DNA of 5,387 nt from Methanosphaera sp. (lineage in GTDB: Archaea; Methanobacteriota; Methanobacteria; Methanobacteriales; Methanobacteriaceae). The DNA lies in contig JAJQHG010000159.1 in the NCBI GenBank assembly GCA_021199865.1, positions 1-5,387 on the forward strand, written 5' to 3'. The notes under the pieces are model-generated. The model ran no database searches. It saw only the letters and a program-made list of their open reading frames with translations, and was not told the DNA's origin. The translations under genes were made by a program, and so were the position numbers. Shown in pieces: positions 1-5,387 of the stretch; the first letter of the stretch is position 1; each line of letters starts with the position of its first letter.

Positions 1-129
1 TTGTTATTATTTTTATAATCTTATTTTTTAGTATAAATAAACAATAATTAATTTATCATTATTTATCACTTATATAATAATTATCTAAAATAAAAACTAT
101 CTTAAAAACAGTTATTTCTTTAATTAAAC

Positions 130-160
130 AACTTTCTAAAAAGAAAAGTTTCAATTTTTA
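130..160 (+). terminator. Possible terminator of an upstream gene (hairpin plus T-rich tract)
   Basis: AACTTTCT (130-137) can pair with AGAAAAGTT (142-150) over 8 bp with one bulged A and an AAAA loop, followed by a T-rich stretch to 160. Archaeal termination depends mainly on T-tracts, and the stem is weak, so this is only suggestive. Confidence 0.25.
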
Positions 161-170
161 CTATTAAAAA

Positions 171-186
171 CAAAAAGCTTTATATG
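171..186 (+). promoter_or_regulatory. Candidate archaeal promoter (BRE plus TATA box)
   Basis: The sequence CAAAAAGC followed by TTTATATG matches the archaeal pattern of an A-rich BRE directly upstream of a TTTATATA-type box. It is the best such match I see upstream of mrtB. The usual spacing of about 25 nt would start a transcript near position 208. That start is about 460 nt from the mrtB start codon, so the promoter serves either the operon through a long leader or a separate short RNA ending near the T8 run at 439-446. Chance matches are common in DNA of this composition. Confidence 0.35.
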
Positions 187-221
187 TTTATTAAGATTAT
201 ATTTAGTATTGTAAGAATATT

Positions 222-248
222 TATTACAAATACACTAGGTATTACAAA
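222..248. repeat. Pair of 9-bp direct repeats TATTACAAA
   Basis: TATTACAAA occurs exactly at 222-230 and 240-248, with 18 bp between starts. Partial inverted copies follow: TGTAAT at 259-264 and TTTGTA at 271-276. The set lies just downstream of the predicted transcription start of the promoter at 171-186, where a repressor could bind. No factor can be named, and the low complexity keeps confidence low. Confidence 0.3.
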
Positions 249-286
249 ATATTCAAATGTAATGTTTATCTTTGTATTACTTGATA

Positions 287-355
287 ATAATCAGAATGAT
301 TATAATCCTAAGTTTGTAGATTTGGAGTCTACATTTGTTAGTCAGCAATGACTGA
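287..355 (+). other. Cluster of three small hairpins, possible structured leader or small RNA
   Basis: Three inverted repeats follow each other closely. The first is ATAATCA/TGATTAT (287-293 with 297-303, loop GAA). The second is TGTAGA/TCTACA (315-320 with 328-333, 7-nt loop). The third is AGTCA/TGACT (340-344 with 349-353, GCAA tetraloop of the GNRA class), extendable by a G-U and a U-A pair to 338-355. If the promoter at 171-186 is used, all three would be in the transcript. They could form a leader of the mrt mRNA, part of an independent RNA, or protein-binding palindromes in DNA. I recognise no known RNA family. Confidence 0.3.
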
Positions 356-447
356 ATTAGAAGTACTTTCTTTGTTATGAATATTTGAGCACATAAATAA
401 TTATGGAATGTATTTTTAGATAAACAGTTGGAGGGACATTTTTTTTA

Positions 448-460
448 TTACTTGAAGTAA
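448..460. promoter_or_regulatory. 13-bp palindrome TTACTTGAAGTAA, possible operator
   Basis: TTACTT (448-453) and AAGTAA (455-460) form a perfect dyad around a central G. This is the size and symmetry expected of a dimeric helix-turn-helix repressor site. It lies about 210 bp upstream of mrtB and just after a T8 run (439-446). I know of no regulator with this site. Confidence 0.25.
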
Positions 461-653
461 AATACAGAAAAAATAAATTATTTTGCCAATTCTTTTTCAC
501 AATAATTACATGTTTTAGATCTGTTCATAAATTATTTTTTACCAACTAAATAAGTTATGAGTAAACAGGAATAAGGCAGTGAAAATAATTAGTAGTAATG
601 AATGTTACCCGGAATGAATATGATATTTTCATTTCTTAATAAAGTTAATTTAA

Positions 654-659
654 GAGGTG
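654..659 (+). promoter_or_regulatory. Ribosome binding site of mrtB
   Basis: GAGGTG lies 9 nt before the ATG at 669 and matches the AGGAGGTG complement of the archaeal 16S rRNA tail. It supports the chosen mrtB start. Confidence 0.75.
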
Positions 660-668
660 TACATATAA

Positions 669-1997
<1,329 letters not shown>

Positions 1998-1999
1998 TT

Positions 2000-2007
2000 A
2001 GGAAGTG
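2000..2007 (+). promoter_or_regulatory. Ribosome binding site that sets the mrtD start at TTG 2014
   Basis: AGGAAGTG closely matches AGGAGGTG and lies 6 nt before TTG at 2014. The alternative in-frame GTG at 2005-2007 is the last triplet of this motif, so it cannot be served by it, and I see no other site upstream of it. Confidence 0.7.
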
Positions 2008-2013
2008 TTAAAT

Positions 2014-2526
2014 TTGTCAACAGAAGTAGATGACTCAGAAATTGATGTAATAAAAGCAAGTGATGTTAAAATTTTCCCATATAGGATATTAAAACCTAAA
2101 ACAGCTGAGAAAATATTGAATGACATCTTTGAATTAGATGGTATCTTGAGAGTATTAATAAATGGTGAAAACTTACCTCAAGTTGTGAACATGGGTCCAG
2201 CTAAGGGAGAACCAGTAAATCATACTGATAGAACCACAATTAATATAAATGGTAATGAAGTACCATTGAGCGTCTCTGTTGGTGAAATAATTTTAACAGT
2301 CCAATTAGATAATCTTGACGATTTTGTATCACAAGTTAATGATATACTCGATAAACATATTGACTTTGGATTTTCTGTATCAACAGGAATATTTACAAAG
2401 ACAACAACATCAGTTTCCGATTACATGAAATATGGTGAAGGATTTGAAGGTAGAGTAGACTCAAGACTTATAGGATTAGTAGATCCAAGTGCAAAATCAT
2501 CAGAAAGTGTAAGATATATCAGGTGA
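2014..2526 (+). CDS. mrtD: Methyl-coenzyme M reductase operon protein D
   Basis: This is a member of the McrD family, which is encoded in mcr/mrt operons but is not part of the purified hexamer. Family members bind MCR and are implicated in its assembly or activation. I recognise PYRILKPKTAEK (residues 22-33), GPAKGEPVNHTDR (61-73) and the C-terminal KTTTSVSDYMKYG (129-141), all typical of the family. No metal-binding cluster or membrane segment is visible, and there is no cysteine. I place the start at TTG 2014 (170 residues) because AGGAAGTG at 2000-2007 lies at the right distance. A GTG at 2005 would add three residues but sits inside that motif. The gene's codon use differs from its neighbours: 2 of 10 Asn codons are AAC, against 18 of 21 in mrtA. 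This suggests weaker translation of a protein needed in small amounts. Its TGA stop overlaps the mrtG ribosome binding site. Confidence 0.93.
   Translation: MSTEVDDSEIDVIKASDVKIFPYRILKPKTAEKILNDIFELDGILRVLINGENLPQVVNMGPAKGEPVNHTDRTTININGNEVPLSVSVGEIILTVQLDNLDDFVSQVNDILDKHIDFGFSVSTGIFTKTTTSVSDYMKYGEGFEGRVDSRLIGLVDPSAKSSESVRYIR
2521..2526 (+). promoter_or_regulatory. mrtG ribosome binding site overlapping the mrtD stop codon
   Basis: AGGTGA consists of the last mrtD sense codon (AGG, Arg) plus its stop (TGA) and lies 6 nt before the mrtG ATG. A ribosome ending mrtD is therefore placed to restart at mrtG, which suggests translational coupling. Confidence 0.75.
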
Positions 2527-2532
2527 TTGTAA

Positions 2533-3330
2533 ATGGCATATGAAGTACAATATTATCCTGGAGAAAGTGTTATTGCAGAAAACCGTAAAAAACACTTAAA
2601 CCCAGATCATGAATTAGAAAAACTAAGAACTATTGCAGATGATGACATAGTTAAACTTTTAAGTCACAGAAACCCAGGAGAAGGTTACAAAACAGTACAC
2701 CCACCTCTTGATGAAATGGACTTTGAAGAAGATGCTATGAAAGACTTCGTAGAACCAATCGACGGAGCAAAGAAAGGAATTCGTATAAGATACGTACAAT
2801 TCACAGATTCAATGTACAACGCTCCTGCTCAACCATACGACAGAGCAAGAACCTACTTAAGAAGATTCAGAGGAGTAGATACAGGTACACTCTCAGGAAG
2901 ACAAGTAGTAGAAATGAGAGAATCTGAGCTAGAAGAAGTATCAAAAATATTATTAGAATCCGAATTATTCGATACAGCAAAAACAGGTCTAAGAGGAGCA
3001 ACCGTACACGGACACTCATTAAGACTTGACGAAAACGGTTTAATGTTCGACGCACTACAAAGATACGTATATGATGAAGACAAAGGTCACGTAGTATACG
3101 TAAAAGACCAAGTAGGTGTAGAACTTGATGAGCCTATTGATGTAGGTGAACCATTACCAGAAGATAAACTTAAAGAAATTACAACTATCTACCGATATGA
3201 TAACGTAAGTCTCAGAGATGACCCAGAAGTTATTAAAGTAGTAGAAGAGGTTCATTTCGCTAGAACAAACGGTGGATACGGATTAGAAGTACTCAATGAT
3301 GATTTACAAAGTAAATTAGGTGGTAACTAA
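2533..3330 (+). CDS. mrtG: Methyl-coenzyme M reductase II, gamma subunit
   Basis: This is the smallest subunit of the MCR hexamer. It lines the substrate channel and helps hold the sulfonate of coenzyme M. The start MAYEVQYYPGES and the motif VEPIDGAKKGIRIRYVQFTD (73-92) are typical of the family. Mapping from M. marburgensis McrG with an offset of +3, the active-site residues Leu117, Ser118 and Arg120 correspond to L120, S121 and R123 in GTLSGRQ. His156 and His158 correspond to H159 and H161 in VHGHSLRLDE. All are conserved. The protein has 265 residues, about 16 more than McrG of isoenzyme I as I recall it. The excess is mostly a C-terminal tail after GGYGLEV, which supports isoform II. The ATG at 2533 has AGGTGA at ideal spacing. 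The stop TAA shares one base with the mrtA start codon, and the codons for Gly-Gly near the end supply the mrtA ribosome binding site. Confidence 0.97.
   Translation: MAYEVQYYPGESVIAENRKKHLNPDHELEKLRTIADDDIVKLLSHRNPGEGYKTVHPPLDEMDFEEDAMKDFVEPIDGAKKGIRIRYVQFTDSMYNAPAQPYDRARTYLRRFRGVDTGTLSGRQVVEMRESELEEVSKILLESELFDTAKTGLRGATVHGHSLRLDENGLMFDALQRYVYDEDKGHVVYVKDQVGVELDEPIDVGEPLPEDKLKEITTIYRYDNVSLRDDPEVIKVVEEVHFARTNGGYGLEVLNDDLQSKLGGN
3318..3323 (+). promoter_or_regulatory. mrtA ribosome binding site inside the end of mrtG
   Basis: AGGTGG is formed by the last Leu-Gly-Gly codons of mrtG and lies 6 nt before the ATG at 3330, which overlaps the mrtG stop by one base. This fixes the mrtA start and implies coupled translation of the gamma and alpha subunits, which are needed in equal amounts. 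Confidence 0.75.
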
Positions 3331-4988
3331 TGGATAATGATAAAAAATTATTCTTAAAGGCTTTACAAGAAAAATTTGATGAAGACCCTAAAGAAGAAAA
3401 AACTAAATATTACTGCTACGGTGGATGGGAACAATCTCCAAGAAAGAGAGAATTCAATGAACAAGCAGAAAAAGCAATGGAAGAACGTGGTGGACTACCA
3501 TTTTATAACCCTGACATAGGTGTACCTCTCGGACAGAGAAAATTAATGGCATACCAAGTATCTGGTACAGACACATACGTAGAAGGAGACGACCTTCACT
3601 TCTGTAACAACTCTGCTATCCAACAATTAGTTGATGATATTAAGAGAACCATTATCGTAGGTATGGATACAGCACACGGTGTACTTGAACAAAGGTTAGG
3701 TGTAGAAGTTACTCCTGAGACAATCAACCAGTACATGGAAACCATCAACCACGCACTCCCTGGAGGAGCAGTTGTACAAGAACACATGGTAGAAATCGAT
3801 CCAGGATTAGTTACTGATTCATACGCAAAAATCTTCTCTGGTGACGATGAATTAATCGATCAATTAGACCAAAGATTTGTAATTGATATTAACAAAGAGT
3901 TCCCTGAAGAACAAGCTGAAATGCTCAAAAAATACATAGGTAAGAAAACTTACCAAGTAAACAGAGTACCTACAATTGTAGTACGTGCTTGTGACGGTGG
4001 TACAACATCCAGATGGTCTGCTATGCAGGTAGGAATGAGTTTCATTTCTGCATACAAATTATGTGCAGGAGAAGCAGCTATTGCTGATTTCTCATACGCA
4101 GCAAAACACGCAGACGTAGTATCCATGGCATCAGCTATGCCAGCAAGAAGAGCAAGAGGTCCTAACGAACCTGGAGGTGTAACCTTCGGTGCATTCTCTG
4201 ATATGGTACAAACCAGCAGAGTATCTGATGACCCAGCTGAAGTAACCCTAGAGGTTATTGGTGGAGCAGCACCATTATACGACGAAGTATGGTTAGGTTC
4301 ATACATGTCTGGTGGTGTAGGATTCACACAGTATGCTACAGCAGCATACACAGATGAAATCTTAGATGATTTCGTATACTATGGTAAAGATTACGTAGAA
4401 TCCAACTATGGTGGATTATGTCAAGCTGAAGCATCTTCTGATGTAGTAAGAGACATTGCTAGTGAAGTAACACTATACGGATTAGAACAATACGAAATAC
4501 CAGCAGCACTTGAGGATCACTTCGGTGGATCACAGAGAGCAGCAGTTCTCGCAGCTGGTGCAGGTTGTTCTGTAGCATTCGCAACTGCTAACTCTAACGC
4601 AGGATTAAATGGATGGTACTTAAGTCAATTATTACACAAAGAAGGACACAGCAGATTAGGTTTCTATGGTTACGACTTACAAGATCAATGTGGTTCATCC
4701 AACACACTCTCAGTAAGAAGTGATGAAGGATTAATCCACGAGCTAAGAGGTCCTAACTACCCTAACTATGCAATGAACGTAGGTCACCAACCTGAATATG
4801 CAGGTATTGCACAAGCACCTCACGCAGCAAGAGGAGACGCATTTGCACTTAACCCACTAATCAAGGTAGCATTCGCAGACAGTAACCTTAAATTTGATTG
4901 GGCTCACCCAAGAAAATGTATTGCAAAAGGTGCAGTCAGAGAGTTCATGCCTAGTGGAGAACGTGACTTAATCAACCCAGCTTTATAA
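3330..4988 (+). CDS. mrtA: Methyl-coenzyme M reductase II, alpha subunit
   Basis: This is the large catalytic subunit of MCR, holding nickel F430 and the methyl-CoM site. It has 552 residues, which is full length. An N-terminal ferredoxin-like domain (about 1-275) precedes an all-helical domain. Mapping from M. marburgensis McrA, Q150 (VVQEHMVE) matches the axial nickel ligand Gln147. H260 (AAKHADVV) and R274 (PARRARG) match the methylated His257 and Arg271. F332 and Y335 (GFTQY) match Phe330 and Tyr333, and Q402 (GGSQRA) the methylated Gln400. In GFYGYDLQDQC, Y446, G447, D452 and C454 match Tyr444, thioglycine 445, Asp450 and methyl-Cys452. All are intact. Whether each residue is modified cannot be read from DNA. 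SDDP at 299-302, one residue shorter than in McrA as I recall it, and PARRARGPNEPGG support isoform II. Positions 4311-4777 span the segment widely used as a methanogen marker gene. Codon bias is strong: 18 of 21 Asn codons are AAC. Confidence 0.98.
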   Translation: MDNDKKLFLKALQEKFDEDPKEEKTKYYCYGGWEQSPRKREFNEQAEKAMEERGGLPFYNPDIGVPLGQRKLMAYQVSGTDTYVEGDDLHFCNNSAIQQLVDDIKRTIIVGMDTAHGVLEQRLGVEVTPETINQYMETINHALPGGAVVQEHMVEIDPGLVTDSYAKIFSGDDELIDQLDQRFVIDINKEFPEEQAEMLKKYIGKKTYQVNRVPTIVVRACDGGTTSRWSAMQVGMSFISAYKLCAGEAAIADFSYAAKHADVVSMASAMPARRARGPNEPGGVTFGAFSDMVQTSRVSDDPAEVTLEVIGGAAPLYDEVWLGSYMSGGVGFTQYATAAYTDEILDDFVYYGKDYVESNYGGLCQAEASSDVVRDIASEVTLYGLEQYEIPAALEDHFGGSQRAAVLAAGAGCSVAFATANSNAGLNGWYLSQLLHKEGHSRLGFYGYDLQDQCGSSNTLSVRSDEGLIHELRGPNYPNYAMNVGHQPEYAGIAQAPHAARGDAFALNPLIKVAFADSNLKFDWAHPRKCIAKGAVREFMPSGERDLINPAL

Positions 4989-4997
4989 GCTTTGTTG

Positions 4998-5046
4998 ATA
5001 AATTAATTTATTCATAGTGATATGGGGATTAATTTATATACTATGA
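4998..5046. repeat. Two interlocked inverted repeats just after mrtA
   Basis: ATAAATTAAT (4998-5007) is the exact reverse complement of ATTAATTTAT (5028-5037). TCATAGT (5012-5018) is the exact reverse complement of ACTATGA (5040-5046). The arms alternate A-B-A'-B', so in RNA they would be mutually exclusive hairpins or a pseudoknot. In DNA they could be overlapping protein sites around the TATA-like box at 5033-5040. The first stem begins 10 nt after the mrtA stop and may protect or end the operon mRNA. Confidence 0.45.
5033..5040 (+). promoter_or_regulatory. Candidate TATA box for a downstream RNA
   Basis: TTTATATA is a perfect match to the archaeal TATA box. The typical spacing would start transcription near 5060-5066, just before the structured region. 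The preceding GGGGATTAA is a poor BRE, and the box is embedded in the inverted repeats at 4998-5046, so occupancy may be regulated or the match may be chance. Confidence 0.3.
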
Positions 5047-5052
5047 TATAGT

Positions 5053-5100
5053 AATATAATATTGGAGTTTTCCAAGTAAATAAAGTATTAATATTATATT
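5053..5100. repeat. 11-bp inverted repeat enclosing a small hairpin
   Basis: AATATAATATT (5053-5063) is the exact reverse complement of AATATTATATT (5090-5100). Inside, TTGGA (5062-5066) can pair with TCCAA (5071-5075) around GTTT, competing for the last two bases of the left arm. The outer arms are pure A/T and individually weak. The inner TTGGA/TCCAA hairpin would be at the very 5' end of an RNA starting near 5062. Confidence 0.4.
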
Positions 5101-5272
5101 TTAACTAGTAGTTTATTAATGAGTAAGGCAAGATACGACCTGTATTACCTTGGTAGACAAGGTACGATCTGCACTTTTTCATAATAAAATTACTAGATAC
5201 TTTTACTAGGGAAATATTGAAGGGACTTGTTACTTAGAAAACAATCCCCTATATTTCACTATATTTTTTTTT
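5062..5272 (+). ncRNA. Candidate structured RNA of unknown family downstream of mrtA
   Basis: Positions 5121-5180 hold 26 G/C in 60, against 10 in 60 at 5041-5100 and 6 in 60 at 5281-5340. Such islands mark structured RNAs in AT-rich archaea. A long hairpin spans 5105-5196. Its base is CTAGTA/TACTAG (5105-5110, 5191-5196) plus TTTATTA/TAATAAA (5112-5118, 5182-5188). An irregular middle stem joins 5121-5137 to 5165-5180, and the tip is TACCTTG/CAAGGTA (5146-5152, 5158-5164) with loop GTAGA. I count about 34 pairs by hand. A TATA-like box lies upstream (5033-5040), and a hairpin with T9 ends the unit. I see no reading frame of note and no tRNA, C/D-box or known riboswitch signature. Strand and ends are inferred. 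It could instead be a 3' structure of the mrt mRNA or a leader of the next gene. Confidence 0.4.
5211..5272 (+). terminator. Hairpin followed by T9, probable transcription terminator
   Basis: GAAATAT (5211-5217) pairs with ATATTTC (5251-5257), AGGG (5221-5224) with CCCT (5247-5250), and TTGTT (5227-5231) with AACAA (5240-5244). The result is 16 pairs with a TGA bulge, a 2x2 internal loop and an 8-nt loop. A T9 run follows at 5264-5272, then A9 at 5273-5281. T-tracts terminate archaeal transcription. The T9A9 block would work for transcripts arriving from either side, so a convergent gene beyond the window is possible. Confidence 0.55.
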
Positions 5273-5281
5273 AAAAAAAAA

Positions 5282-5387
5282 CTATTTTTATCAATTTTAT
5301 TCTAATTTAATAATATCTACTTTTAATATTTTAAGATAAAATTATAATTTAAGTTTATAGATTGTTTTATATTGACTTAAAAAATTT
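5282..5387. other. AT-rich tail with nothing recognisable
   Basis: This stretch is almost entirely A and T and contains no reading frame or convincing motif. Short palindromes such as AAATTATAATTT (5339-5350) are expected by chance at this composition. Confidence 0.5.

Larger units (their letters stand above)
1..668. other. AT-rich intergenic region upstream of mrtB, no convincing gene
   Basis: No reading frame of convincing length or composition starts or ends here. The T-rich opening and the hairpin near 130-160 look like the tail of a gene that ends outside the window. The rest contains a promoter-like site, direct repeats, a cluster of hairpins, a T8 run and a palindrome, each listed separately. 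For such a highly expressed operon the space is long, so either the mRNA has a long leader or another short transcription unit lies here. I could not single out a strong promoter close to mrtB. Weak BRE/TATA-like stretches occur around 466-483 (GAAAAAATAAATTA) and 579-593, and neither is decisive in DNA this rich in A and T. Confidence 0.6.

Noticed and set aside
348..380. Ten-codon frame MTELEVLSLL as a leader peptide
   Set aside because: There is no ribosome binding site, the ATG is inside a hairpin, and the frame is too short to distinguish from chance.
2005..2007. GTG as the mrtD start
   Set aside because: It is part of the AGGAAGTG ribosome binding motif; TTG at 2014 has correct spacing.
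2853..3083. Minus-strand open frames inside mrtG
   Set aside because: Two overlapping frames opposite a conserved gene, rich in Ser or Leu/Ile repeats from complementary codon bias, with no ribosome binding site or family resemblance.
3596..4351. Minus-strand open frames inside mrtA
   Set aside because: Opposite fully conserved alpha-subunit sequence; the open frames follow from the absence of codons whose complements are stops.
5134..5171. TACGACCTG and TACGATCTG as a CRISPR-like or transposon repeat
   Set aside because: There are only two 9-base copies, both within one hairpin region, with no array and no target duplication.
5105..5196. tRNA, C/D-box RNA or hammerhead ribozyme in the hairpin region
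   Set aside because: There is no T-loop GTTCRA motif, no paired RTGATGA and CTGA boxes, and no CTGANGA/GAAA core.
5339..5350. Palindrome AAATTATAATTT as an operator
   Set aside because: A pure A/T palindrome in about 10% GC DNA is expected by chance.

Overview
The window carries one complete, tightly packed operon for methyl-coenzyme M reductase (MCR), the methane-forming enzyme of methanogenic archaea, with AT-rich non-coding DNA on both sides. The gene order beta - D - gamma - alpha, with no mcrC between D and gamma, and the wording of the alpha subunit (for example PARRARGPNEPGG and the short SDDP loop) point to isoenzyme II, so I call the genes mrtB, mrtD, mrtG and mrtA. Very AT-rich intergenic DNA (10-20% GC in the stretches counted), near-exclusive AGA for arginine, a TTG start and AGGTG-type ribosome binding sites fit a low-GC member of the Methanobacteriales. 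Methanosphaera is my best guess, with a low-GC Methanobrevibacter as the alternative. This placement rests on recall and base composition, not on a search.

Layout. Positions 1-668 hold no convincing gene. They contain a weak hairpin and T-tract (130-160), a good archaeal BRE/TATA match (171-186), a pair of direct repeats, three consecutive small hairpins (287-355), a T8 run (439-446) and a 13-bp palindrome (448-460). Positions 669-4988 hold mrtB, mrtD, mrtG and mrtA on the + strand. The gaps are 16, 6 and -1 nt. The Shine-Dalgarno sequences of mrtG and mrtA are built from the last codons of the preceding gene. Positions 4989-5387 hold interlocked inverted repeats with an embedded TATA-like box, a GC-enriched island that folds into a long hairpin (5105-5196), and a strong hairpin followed by T9A9 (5211-5281).

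How the genes work together. MrtB, MrtG and MrtA form the (alpha-beta-gamma)2 hexamer, which binds two nickel F430 cofactors and converts methyl-CoM plus CoB to methane plus the heterodisulfide. All active-site and modified residues I can map from the Methanothermobacter marburgensis enzyme are present. MrtD is the non-structural maturation partner. Its codon use is much less optimised than that of its neighbours, consistent with sub-stoichiometric synthesis from the same mRNA. The activation protein McrC must come from elsewhere in the genome.

The operon is well-known biology. The less explained material is in the flanks. The best candidate for something undescribed is a structured RNA of roughly 200 nt immediately downstream (about 5062-5272), with its own candidate promoter and terminator. 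A weaker, similarly organised candidate lies upstream (about 208-446), and the two share a TTGRAGGGAC motif.
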